From positions 1 through 22,374 of the IMG/VR virus record IMGVR_UViG_3300007541_009563: a stretch of DNA of 22,374 nucleotides. One strand, given 5' to 3'. Position numbers and translations under genes: made by a program. The notes under the pieces were generated by a model. The model saw nothing but the letters and a program-made list of their open reading frames with translations, was not told the DNA's origin and ran no database searches. Positions 16,333-22,374 of the stretch are shown in pieces. The stretch is from a virus. Each line of letters begins with the position of its first letter. The stretch's first letter is position 1.

Positions 16333-16631
16333 ACGCTAATTTTACTAAAAAGTTTATCAATAATTTCTTGTTGGACATTCCATTCTTCAAGATAACTTTG
16401 AATAGAATTATATTCACCTCCCTTAAGATCAATTTGAGCTTTAGCAATTGCTTTCAAAGCAGAGCCAAAATTTCCATAATGTCCTAGAGGTTTTTGGTAA
16501 TCTTTACCTTTACTTCCTACTTCTAAGTTATCTTTATCAGGAGTAACGGTTTCATATACTGTATAACAGTATTGATCTTTTGAAATGTGAAACGGCTCAA
16601 TAGCCGGATCTTTAATAATTGTATAACTCAT
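16329..16631 (-). CDS. small phage protein of unknown function
   Basis: A 100-residue protein, MSYTIIKDPAIEPFHISKD. It has the segments YCYTVYETVTPDKDN, KGKDYQKPLGHYGNFGSALK and a helical C-terminus YLEEWNVQQEIIDKLFSKI. The order strand, strand, YxxFxxALKxI helix, then a tail resembles a group of short phage proteins of unknown function, but I cannot name the family with confidence. It is the first gene after the promoter-like gap and overlaps groES (ATGA), so it leads the chaperonin operon. Its ATG at 16631 has an A-rich leader (AAAACAAAGTTATG) without a Shine-Dalgarno. Confidence 0.7.
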
Positions 16632-16648
16632 AACTTTGTTTTATAATG

Positions 16649-16679
16649 TAAATATACGAACTTTTTTTAACAAAACCAA
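16649..16679 (-). promoter_or_regulatory. Bacteroidetes-type promoter candidate before the chaperonin operon
   Basis: On the minus strand a TTG (16679-16677) is separated by 20 nt from TATATTTA (16656-16649). This fits the Bacteroidetes pattern of TTG/TTTG, about 20 nt, TAnnTTTG, with the last base A instead of G. It lies in a 66-nt gap, and the box is about 18 nt before the ATG of the 100-residue gene, so the leader would be very short. The sequence is AT-rich, which makes a chance match possible. Confidence 0.45.
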
Positions 16680-16689
16680 CTTTAGGGAG
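16666..16689 (+). repeat. left arm of an inverted repeat flanking hsp20
   Basis: The plus strand here reads TTTAACAAAACC, then AA, then CTTTAGGGAG. The same sequence with a 2-nt insertion is found in opposite orientation at 17185-17210, so the two arms face each other across hsp20. The left arm lies in the gap downstream of hsp20 and overlaps the chaperonin promoter candidate. Confidence 0.7.
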
Positions 16690-16697
16690 CGATTTAT

Positions 16698-17129
16698 TTA
16701 CTTAATTTTAATTGCTTTTGGTTTAGCTTCTTCAGCAAATGGGATTCTAATTCCTAGCAATCCATTTTCCATCATTGCCTCCGTTTTAGAGAGGTCAAAT
16801 TTAGAAGCAATTTTATAACCTAAATTAAATGAACGCTTAGCAATTCCTCTGTGAATGTAATTACACTCATTAGTTTCACAACAAGCTTCATCTTTGGGTT
16901 TATTGTAAGAAATTCTAAGAACGTCTCCTTCGATATTGATTTCAATATCGGATTTAGAAAGACCAGTACAGGCAATATCAAAATGTAGCCCGTGCTTGTT
17001 CTCAAAAATATCTACTGGGTGGGAAATTTTGGCTTGTACAGCCGGTTGGAAATCAAGTTCCGACTTAAAAAAGTCTCTAAATAATAGATCAAATGGTGAG
17101 ACATATGTCTCATTAAATAATGTACTCAT
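16698..17129 (-). CDS. hsp20: Hsp20 small heat shock protein
   Basis: A 143-residue alpha-crystallin-domain protein. The N-terminal arm (MSTLFNETYVSPFDLLFRDFF) is followed by HPVDIFENKHGLHFDIACTG (37-56), SDIEINIEGDVLRISYNK and the ACD signature ENGLLGIRIPF (120-130). It ends in KPKAIKIK, whose IKI serves as the C-terminal IxI anchor. It should form oligomers that hold unfolding proteins in the phage-infected cell and may hand them to the GroEL/ES pair encoded downstream. Small Hsp20 genes are known in T4-like cyanophages. The gene stands alone between two gaps with promoter-like boxes and an inverted repeat, unlike the tight packing elsewhere. Confidence 0.95.
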   Translation of the reverse strand: MSTLFNETYVSPFDLLFRDFFKSELDFQPAVQAKISHPVDIFENKHGLHFDIACTGLSKSDIEINIEGDVLRISYNKPKDEACCETNECNYIHRGIAKRSFNLGYKIASKFDLSKTEAMMENGLLGIRIPFAEEAKPKAIKIK

Positions 17130-17144
17130 ATCATTAAAATTTGT

Positions 17145-17161
17145 GCTGTCCGAAGATCAGC
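17145..17161 (-). promoter_or_regulatory. cUUCGg hairpin in the hsp20 leader
   Basis: The minus strand reads GCTGATCTTCGGACAGC. GCTG pairs with CAGC and TC pairs with GA around a UUCG tetraloop closed by C-G, with one bulged A. This is a short but stable hairpin 15 nt before the hsp20 ATG. It may set leader structure or act as a temperature-sensitive element, but no Shine-Dalgarno is hidden in it. Confidence 0.45.
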
Positions 17162-17175
17162 GGGTTAAACATTTA

Positions 17176-17214
17176 CAAAACTAACTCCCTAAAGTATCGG
17201 TTTTGTCAAATATA
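17176..17214 (-). promoter_or_regulatory. hsp20 promoter candidates
   Basis: Two exact matches to the Bacteroidetes -7 box TAnnTTTG lie on the minus strand: TATATTTG (17214-17207) and TAGTTTTG (17183-17176). A TTTG (17210-17207) lies 23 nt before the second, which could be its -33 box although the spacing is long. The first lacks a clear TTG upstream. Either would give an hsp20 leader of roughly 40 to 75 nt that contains the UUCG hairpin. Confidence 0.42.
17185..17210 (-). repeat. right arm of the inverted repeat flanking hsp20
   Basis: On the minus strand it reads TTTGACAAAACC, then GATA, then CTTTAGGGAG. It matches the left arm (16666-16689, plus strand) with one substitution in the first block and a small difference in the 2-4 nt spacer. 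Within this gap ACAAAAC (17175-17181) and GTTTTGT (17200-17206) also form a hyphenated palindrome that could be an operator. Confidence 0.7.
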
Positions 17215-17220
17215 CATATA

Positions 17221-17955
17221 TTAAAATTCAGTTTCTGCTTTTCTTATCATAAAATATTCACTAGAAATATTATCTGAAGTAAATTGAAGACAAATTAATC
17301 CCATATCACTCATAAATAACTTTCCACCATCTGCATCTTTATTAGCTTGAAGAATGGTTTTAAACATATCTGAATTAAATGGGTTTTTAAGGTCTAATTT
17401 ATCAATTTTACCTGAGATTTGGTAAGTAATTTTATTAATGTGACCTTTTTCATCTCCAAAAATAAATTCACAAACATTTTCATCATCTAGGTTAGTAGTA
17501 GTTGAAACAATCATATTATCAACCCCAGATAAAGCACTTTTAGCTTTAATTAGATTATCAACATCTTCTGATGATAAATCTAATTCTACAACCCATTCAG
17601 GAACATTAACAGTTCCTACTTTATTAATGAGTAAAGGATCTGATAAAGCATAAGTCAAGTTGAAATTCATATCTGAGATTTTCAATTTTGTAAATACTTT
17701 ATTAATTTTTTCTAGTTCAAGAAGCAAATCACCATTACAAATACTAATCAAACTTTGTAATTTTTTAGTATCATAAACAGCTAATTGGCTATCTTCTAGT
17801 TCAAAATCACTACAAATTACATTACCAATAACATCTTTATTAGGAGTCATAAAATGGATTTCTAAATTATTATTAGTAATATTCCATTTTACTTTTTCAT
17901 TCAGCCCCAAATAATATTTGTTAATAATAGACTGTAGTACTAATTTGTTTATCAT
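17221..17955 (-). CDS. 45: DNA polymerase sliding clamp (T4 gp45-like)
   Basis: The 244-residue protein has gp45-type segments: MINKLVLQSIINKYYLGLNE at the start, DFELEDSQLAVYDTKKLQSL in the first domain, NVPEWVVELDLSSEDVDNLIKA in the middle and a C-terminal FMSDMGLICLQFTSDNISSE. Length is close to T4 gp45 (228). It should trimerise into a ring around DNA, tether the split polymerase and serve late transcription. In T4 gp45, gp44 and gp62 are adjacent; here the chaperone module and other genes lie between gp45 and gp44. The ATG has an AATTAAGTTATG leader without a Shine-Dalgarno. Confidence 0.85.
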   Translation of the reverse strand: MINKLVLQSIINKYYLGLNEKVKWNITNNNLEIHFMTPNKDVIGNVICSDFELEDSQLAVYDTKKLQSLISICNGDLLLELEKINKVFTKLKISDMNFNLTYALSDPLLINKVGTVNVPEWVVELDLSSEDVDNLIKAKSALSGVDNMIVSTTTNLDDENVCEFIFGDEKGHINKITYQISGKIDKLDLKNPFNSDMFKTILQANKDADGGKLFMSDMGLICLQFTSDNISSEYFMIRKAETEF

Positions 17956-17981
17956 AACTTAATTTTATATTAAGATAAAAA

Positions 17982-18779
17982 TTATTTTTGAAGAATCCAC
18001 TCGTAAGGGAAAAGTTTATAAAGTTTATTATAATCTGGTCCAAAAATAATATTTTTAGCAAGTTCATAAGGAGTTAATCCTTCATGGGGGACTGGTTGAT
18101 GGTAACTATAGTACATAAATTCTTCATTTATATACACCATTTTATACTTTTCATAAGTACCTTCAGTACTATTAGAAGGACCTATCTCATAATTAACATA
18201 ACATCCTTCATCTCCAATTAAATTAACTATATTTAAATCTGGGAATAGGTTTTTAATAGTATCTGAGTGTATACTTTCAATAGCATGATTATCAGATTTC
18301 CAATGGCTGATGTAATCATGACACGCTTCAACATATTCTATATGATCTTTTATAGGCATAGAAGGATCTAGATAAAAATGAACAGTTTTTCCATATGGAT
18401 TAAATTCATTTGAATATACTTTAAGTAATTCTCCTTCATGAAATTCAAAAGCTTCAATAACCCAGTTAGTATGCCATTGTCTTATAGTTTCAAAAAAAGT
18501 ATTAGGTTGTTGGTAATGCCATTGAACCGCTAAATTTTCATTATTTACTTTATTATGTAAATATAATAACACCGGAGCATTTCCTTCAGATGTAAATCTT
18601 ACCCCAACATTTCGAATATTATATTCAATAAAAAAATTATTAGGTTTTTGTATTACTTTAGGAACACTAGCTCTAGGTACAAATTTAACTTTACTAGAGT
18701 CAAAATTTTCTACTCTAATTGCGTTTTTAACTTGAGGGTTAAATTCTGCTAAAGGGATAGATTTAAAGGCATTTTTCAT
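17982..18779 (-). CDS. unknown protein paired with the carbamoyltransferase
   Basis: A 265-residue soluble protein that I do not recognise. Visible are a strand-rich N-terminal half (NFFIEYNIRNVGVRF, APVLLYLHNK), a Trp/His-rich middle (AVQWHYQQP, IRQWHTNWVIEAFEF), EFNPYGKTVHFYLDP, an acidic/aromatic segment EGCYVNYEIGP and a C-terminal LAKNIIFGPDYNKLYKLFPY. No cysteine pairs, P-loop or membrane segment is seen. The ATG overlaps the carbamoyltransferase stop (ATGA), so the two are probably coupled and may work on the same substrate. The aromatic and histidine content would suit ligand or metal binding; this is only a guess. Confidence 0.65.
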   Translation of the reverse strand: MKNAFKSIPLAEFNPQVKNAIRVENFDSSKVKFVPRASVPKVIQKPNNFFIEYNIRNVGVRFTSEGNAPVLLYLHNKVNNENLAVQWHYQQPNTFFETIRQWHTNWVIEAFEFHEGELLKVYSNEFNPYGKTVHFYLDPSMPIKDHIEYVEACHDYISHWKSDNHAIESIHSDTIKNLFPDLNIVNLIGDEGCYVNYEIGPSNSTEGTYEKYKMVYINEEFMYYSYHQPVPHEGLTPYELAKNIIFGPDYNKLYKLFPYEWILQK

Positions 18780-20410
18780 TTTTTCTTATAAATTTTATTA
18801 CCAGCAATCAAATAATCAATAGTACCTCTCATAAGGTGATTAAATGCTTGGTCAGGAGCATTAATGATAGGTTCCCCATGACCATTAAATGAAGTATTTA
18901 ACATAACAGGAATACCTGATAATTTATAATACTCATTTAAAATATTCCAAAATACAGGATTTTTATGTTTATAAACAATTTGAGGGCGACCTGTATTATC
19001 TACTCGGTGAATTACAGCTGGAATTTTATCTTCCCATTCAGGGCGAACAGTATAACACATAGTCATAAATTCAGCAGTATGTTGAGATTGAGGGACATCA
19101 AATACAATATCAGCATACTCAGCTAACACAAAAGGAGCAAAGGGCATAATTTCATGTCGTTCTAATCTTGTGTTAAGTACCTCATGTGTTTCAGCATCTG
19201 TGGGTCTTACCATTACTGAACGAGCGCCTAATGCTCTAGGACCAAATTCAAATCGACCATTAAATAAAGCAATAATATTACCTTCATGAATTAGGCGACC
19301 TGCTTCAGCATAATCTAAAGGTTTTGATTCTACTGGGATATAAGAAGCATATTTGTCTATTTCTAGTTGAGAATATTCTAAACCAAGAAAAGAATTTTCT
19401 AATTGCTTAACTCCTTTCCAATCACCTGCTAAAATAGAACCATATACAGCCGAACCGAAACTAATACCATCATCACCCATAGCTGGGAAGATGAACATTT
19501 TATCATAAAGCCCAGATTCATTAATTACTTGGTTAAGTTTTACATTGGCAAATAGTCCTCCGGCTACTGCTAAATTTCTGTATTCAGGATATTTAGCTGA
19601 TACATCTCTAAGGTATTCCATAAAGATATCTTCAGTATATTTTTGTAGATTAAAAGCAAAATCTTGTCGTTTTTCTTTAGTTTCAAACCATCCCTCCTTT
19701 CTAAGTTGGTCATAAAGAAAACTAATCCTTTCACCATTTTCAGGATAATCAAACATTAAATTACCTTTATATTTAATGCCGCTTTTAAATGCATTATAAA
19801 GATATTCATTATAATGACCATGACCTGCCATCCCCATAATTTTACCTTCGTCTTTAGTACCTCTCCATCCAAAGAAACCACAGGCGTGAAACCACATATT
19901 AGCAATAGAACCTTGAGTGTGGAGATTTACTGAATGAACTCTATCCATTTTTCCATTCTCAGCTAACCAAATACCTCCATATTCTTTTTCATAAGACCCC
20001 CCATCTGAAGTCAAAACTAAAGTTTTTTCAGTAAACCCAGATGAATAGTAAGTACTATAGGCGTGGGCCTCATGGTGGTTAATAAAATGTACTTTATCTT
20101 TTATAGAAATTAAACGGTCTTTTAAATCTAAAATTAATTTATCATTAGCGGGATCTCCTGTAATATTTTCTCTAAAGGTAAGATTAAACAAAGTAGGATC
20201 ACCTATAACAACAATATCAGCTTCTTCAAGTTTAATTTTACTAGCTTCTTCAATAGCTGCTAAAGAATGTACAGGTGGTTCCCACCAACTCCATCCAGAT
20301 TTTTTTCGAGTAATTCTCTCATCTTCGATAGCATATTTTACTTCACCATCTACAATTAATGTAGTTGAGTGACCATGTGCTCCTAAAAATATTCCGTATA
20401 CTTTAGCCAT
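18776..20410 (-). CDS. NodU/CmcH/TobZ-family carbamoyltransferase
   Basis: A full-length 544-residue enzyme. FLGAHGHSTTLIVDGEV (8-24) and the metal motif NHHEAHA (111-117), with D136 in TSDGG, form the N-terminal domain that makes carbamoyl-AMP (H112, H116 and D136 expected as metal ligands). GRFEFGPRALGARS, with MLNTSFNGHGEPI later, is the C-terminal YrdC-fold-like signature of the family. It should use carbamoyl phosphate and ATP to carbamoylate a hydroxyl of a sugar or other small molecule. It lies 2 nt after the gp43 C-terminal piece and overlaps the next gene (ATGA), between polymerase and clamp. Nearby modification genes raise the possibility of base or glycan carbamoylation, but the acceptor is unknown. 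Confidence 0.93.
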   Translation of the reverse strand: MAKVYGIFLGAHGHSTTLIVDGEVKYAIEDERITRKKSGWSWWEPPVHSLAAIEEASKIKLEEADIVVIGDPTLFNLTFRENITGDPANDKLILDLKDRLISIKDKVHFINHHEAHAYSTYYSSGFTEKTLVLTSDGGSYEKEYGGIWLAENGKMDRVHSVNLHTQGSIANMWFHACGFFGWRGTKDEGKIMGMAGHGHYNEYLYNAFKSGIKYKGNLMFDYPENGERISFLYDQLRKEGWFETKEKRQDFAFNLQKYTEDIFMEYLRDVSAKYPEYRNLAVAGGLFANVKLNQVINESGLYDKMFIFPAMGDDGISFGSAVYGSILAGDWKGVKQLENSFLGLEYSQLEIDKYASYIPVESKPLDYAEAGRLIHEGNIIALFNGRFEFGPRALGARSVMVRPTDAETHEVLNTRLERHEIMPFAPFVLAEYADIVFDVPQSQHTAEFMTMCYTVRPEWEDKIPAVIHRVDNTGRPQIVYKHKNPVFWNILNEYYKLSGIPVMLNTSFNGHGEPIINAPDQAFNHLMRGTIDYLIAGNKIYKKK

Positions 20411-20412
20411 TA

Positions 20413-21345
20413 TTAATCAAAATTAAAAAACATTTCTTGGTAAGGATTTAAATTAAGGTTCCACCCCAAATCATTATAAAAACCTTCTAGTTTATTCAAC
20501 AAAATTGTATCAAAAATTTTCTTTCTATCTGCGTATTCTTCAATAAATTTATAAACTTTATCTGGTAAATCAAAGTCAAGGAAAGCGATTGCTTCAATTT
20601 GGTATACATTAGGTTTAAGATAAATCCATTTAATTTTATCACCTTGAACAATGTAACTATGTTCATTACTTAACTTCCAAAAACGAAGCAAATCATTATA
20701 AACAATAGCAGCCCTGACTGAAGCAGGAGCTCCTTTAGCTACAACTGAAAACATTTCTCCGGCTTTGGCAGAACGTTCAATATATTTGTTTAATGTTTTT
20801 ACAGACGTAGGATTACCTAACTCAGTGAGGGATATGTCTCCATTAAGAATTTGCGATTTAAACGTTTTAACACGCGCATCAATGTCTTTTTGTTTAGCAC
20901 CTTTTAACACATCTACAAGTGCTTGTTTAAAGAAATTACCTAGTACTGGGGGGAAATTTGCTTTTTTAAATTCAAGACCTTTAACATCAAGTGATTCTTT
21001 TGTAATACCTTCTTGCTTAGTAATCCACTGAGCATAACGACGAGTAGCTCTAAAATAAGCTGAACGAATAACACATTCAGTTTTCATTTCAAGTCTATGC
21101 TCTTGAACATTAAAACAATTTCTAGCTAAATCATTATAAGAATTAGTAATAATATCTTGATACTTAAGAGCAACTTCTTCTAATTTATTATCTTTATCTT
21201 CACTTGACATTTCCTCAAAATTAGGATAAAGATAACGTAATAGAGGTTCAGCATGAATATAAATAGAGTCTGTATCAGAGTATGCTACAAAATTTGTATC
21301 ATCAGGATCACAAATCCACCAAGGAGTATCTTCTATATGTTTCAT
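20413..21345 (-). CDS. 43: DNA polymerase gp43, C-terminal piece (motif C, thumb)
   Basis: The 310-residue piece begins at its own ATG and reaches the family B motif C YSDTDS (22-27) within the first 30 residues, with D24 and D26 as catalytic metal ligands. Then come the rest of the palm and the thumb (KTECVIRSAYFRATRRYAQW, DVKGLEFKKANFPP). The C-terminus QEMFFNFD is a hydrophobic peptide like the gp43 tail that binds the clamp. It lacks motifs A and B, which are on the separate N-terminal piece two genes upstream. The two pieces must assemble for activity, as in the split gp43 of some Aeromonas phages. The ATG overlaps the stop of the DUF2452 gene (ATGA). Confidence 0.9.
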   Translation of the reverse strand: MKHIEDTPWWICDPDDTNFVAYSDTDSIYIHAEPLLRYLYPNFEEMSSEDKDNKLEEVALKYQDIITNSYNDLARNCFNVQEHRLEMKTECVIRSAYFRATRRYAQWITKQEGITKESLDVKGLEFKKANFPPVLGNFFKQALVDVLKGAKQKDIDARVKTFKSQILNGDISLTELGNPTSVKTLNKYIERSAKAGEMFSVVAKGAPASVRAAIVYNDLLRFWKLSNEHSYIVQGDKIKWIYLKPNVYQIEAIAFLDFDLPDKVYKFIEEYADRKKIFDTILLNKLEGFYNDLGWNLNLNPYQEMFFNFD

Positions 21346-21713
21346 ATTTTAATCCACTTTTGATCACTATTTAATTTAAATGAACCGATATGTTCCATAT
21401 CCCATTCATTTGGTGCTATTAAAGATAAGAAAGGCTTTCCATCTCTCCCAACGTAAAGGTGATAAGTTTCACCAATAATTGGTTCGTAGGAAAATTTAGC
21501 TTGGTATACTAATTCATTCCATCTATATTCTTCAACTAATTTAAGATACTCTTCTTTAAGTTCATTAAATTTAGTTTCAATTTGTTTATTTACTTTATGA
21601 ACACCTCTAAGTTTCCAATCATCAATATTATCAGGACGAATAACAGGAGCACTTACATTACTTGCATAAGGTAAGAGTCCAGGATTATCAGCTACATTAT
21701 CTGGTTTTTTCAT
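21342..21713 (-). CDS. DUF2452 protein inserted between the two gp43 pieces
   Basis: A 123-residue protein with the DUF2452 pattern: NPGLLPYASNVSAPVIRP near the start, a charged helix (KQIETKFNELKEEYLKLVEE), then EPIIGETYHLYVGRDGKPFL, SLIAPNEWDMEHIGSF and a final KLNSDQKWIKI. The C-terminal half (YHLY...FLSLIAPNEW...G-F-L..D..W) matches the family also known from human C1orf50. No function is established. Both ends are exact ATGA overlaps with the polymerase pieces, so all three are translated as one unit. It lies where a homing endonuclease splits gp43 in some T4-like phages, but it is not an endonuclease. The AGGGGAG upstream is probably just codon use. Confidence 0.82.
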   Translation of the reverse strand: MKKPDNVADNPGLLPYASNVSAPVIRPDNIDDWKLRGVHKVNKQIETKFNELKEEYLKLVEEYRWNELVYQAKFSYEPIIGETYHLYVGRDGKPFLSLIAPNEWDMEHIGSFKLNSDQKWIKI

Positions 21714-22374
21714 AATGTAACTTCTCCCCTAATAACTTTATTCATGTGACGATTTGCTGCTAAAGCACTTTCTTGAATAATACGTTGACCACTCAAAGTA
21801 ATTGCTTCAGATAAAATAACATTACCATAACGGAAACTACCAAGAGCAGTTGCACCATATAAGCTATTCAACAAAATCTTCATAGTGTATTGTTTCATGT
21901 GATATGAAGCCCCTAATTCAGGATCATTTAATTTCTTATATGCTTCCTTCATTTTATTCTTATACAAAACACGTTCATCAAACCATTTTTTTAGAATAGT
22001 AGACAATACTGATTCTCTATCTGTTCTAAAGAATACACCATTAGCTGAAACTGCTAGGTTCATATCTTTAATCAGATTTATTAAACCAGCTACTTTGATT
22101 TTAGTGCGTTTACGTTTAGCATTTTCAATTGTAAGTTCCTCTTCAGGATTTTTAGCAAGCAAATCATTTAAACCTAAACGATTGTTTCTATCATCAGCAT
22201 CAATAATACGACCAACCATTGTTTCCTTACCAATGTTAACAGTCATAATAATTGAAGGGTATAGTGAGGTCAAATCCTCATCAAACATGTAATTGTAAAT
22301 ACCTGCTTTAGGACAAAACAAATAACCACCTGCATAATTTTTCTTTGAAAGTGGATTACGATCTTTAGCAGGAG
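21710..22374 (-). CDS. 43: DNA polymerase gp43, N-terminal piece, 5' end cut by window
   Basis: The frame is open to the window edge, so the start is outside; 220 residues are visible. It reads NPLSKKNYAGGYLFCPKAG, then motif A DEDLTSLYPSI and motif B MKILLNSLYGA, and ends ANRHMNKVIRGEVTL just before the point where T4 gp43 continues into motif C. The exonuclease and N-terminal domains should lie beyond the window. The Leu in GYLF is encoded by TTG and is internal, not a start. The stop overlaps the DUF2452 ATG (ATGA). Together with the 310-residue piece it carries all polymerase motifs, so no conserved part seems lost. Confidence 0.92.
   Translation of the reverse strand, partial: PAKDRNPLSKKNYAGGYLFCPKAGIYNYMFDEDLTSLYPSIIMTVNIGKETMVGRIIDADDRNNRLGLNDLLAKNPEEELTIENAKRKRTKIKVAGLINLIKDMNLAVSANGVFFRTDRESVLSTILKKWFDERVLYKNKMKEAYKKLNDPELGASYHMKQYTMKILLNSLYGATALGSFRYGNVILSEAITLSGQRIIQESALAANRHMNKVIRGEVTL

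Noticed and set aside
21342-21713. The polymerase break as a frameshift or assembly error
   Set aside because: Both junctions are clean ATGA overlaps around a full DUF2452 gene, and all polymerase motifs are kept in the right order.
21342-21713. An intein or group I intron within gp43
   Set aside because: The inserted reading frame has its own start and stop, no Hint-domain motifs are seen, and there is no non-coding sequence left for an intron.
21722-21732. AGGGGAG before the DUF2452 ATG as a Shine-Dalgarno
   Set aside because: It encodes Arg-Gly-Glu of the polymerase piece, is about 10 nt from the ATG, and other genes here have no such site; more likely chance.

Overview
The window is one dense block of about 32 genes, all on the minus strand, with 1-8 nt overlaps or very short gaps between most of them. 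It carries T4-type replication genes: a family B DNA polymerase (gp43) in two pieces, the sliding clamp (gp45) and both clamp-loader subunits (gp44, gp62). I therefore read it as part of a large T4-like (Straboviridae/Kyanoviridae-like) tailed phage genome, possibly assembled from a metagenome. The DNA is AT-rich. Almost no start codon has a Shine-Dalgarno sequence; leaders are A-rich, such as ATAAACAAACAAAAAATG. Two promoter candidates resemble the Bacteroidetes consensus (TTTG...TAnnTTTG). A Bacteroidetes host is therefore a reasonable inference, but it is not proven.

Layout in the direction of transcription (right to left). (1) 22374-20413: gp43 N-terminal piece with motifs A and B, a complete DUF2452 gene, then the gp43 C-terminal piece beginning just before motif C. 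The three are joined by ATGA stop/start overlaps. (2) 20410-17982: a NodU/CmcH/TobZ-type carbamoyltransferase and an unrecognised partner gene. (3) 17955-17221: sliding clamp. (4) 17129-14409: a chaperone module of Hsp20, a small unknown protein, GroES and GroEL. It holds the only two sizeable intergenic gaps (66 and 91 nt), which carry promoter-like boxes and a 24/26-nt inverted repeat flanking hsp20. It ends at a GC-rich hairpin. (5) 14340-11426: HNH endonuclease, two small unknowns, clamp-loader ATPase, a small membrane protein, another unknown and the small clamp-loader subunit. (6) 11424-8685: Nmad1/DUF1599 protein, sulfotransferase-like protein, methyltransferase, Cas4/RecB-like nuclease with an Fe-S cysteine set, and a small ribbon-helix-helix protein. 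(7) 8680-1: a glycan cassette with two GT4 glycosyltransferases, a zinc-ribbon protein, a GT2, a GDP-mannose 3,5-epimerase, a GT9-like protein, an FkbM/Rossmann methyltransferase-like protein, a GMD/RMD-like nucleotide-sugar dehydratase, a methyltransferase and a STELLO/DUF288-like glycosyltransferase cut by the window edge.

Together the window joins the replisome core to a folding module and to a long run of sugar-nucleotide, glycosyl-, methyl-, sulfo- and carbamoyl-transfer genes. The most plausible reading of these transferases is a phage-encoded glycan, built from GDP-mannose-derived sugars, that decorates virion protein, the host envelope or phage DNA. The sequence does not say which. 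The features most worth a second look are the polymerase split with DUF2452 in the gap, the inverted-repeat-bounded hsp20 segment, the phage GroEL with unusual substitutions, and the GDP-mannose epimerase cassette. There is no gene-free stretch over 300 nt, and I saw no tRNA, rRNA or CRISPR array.
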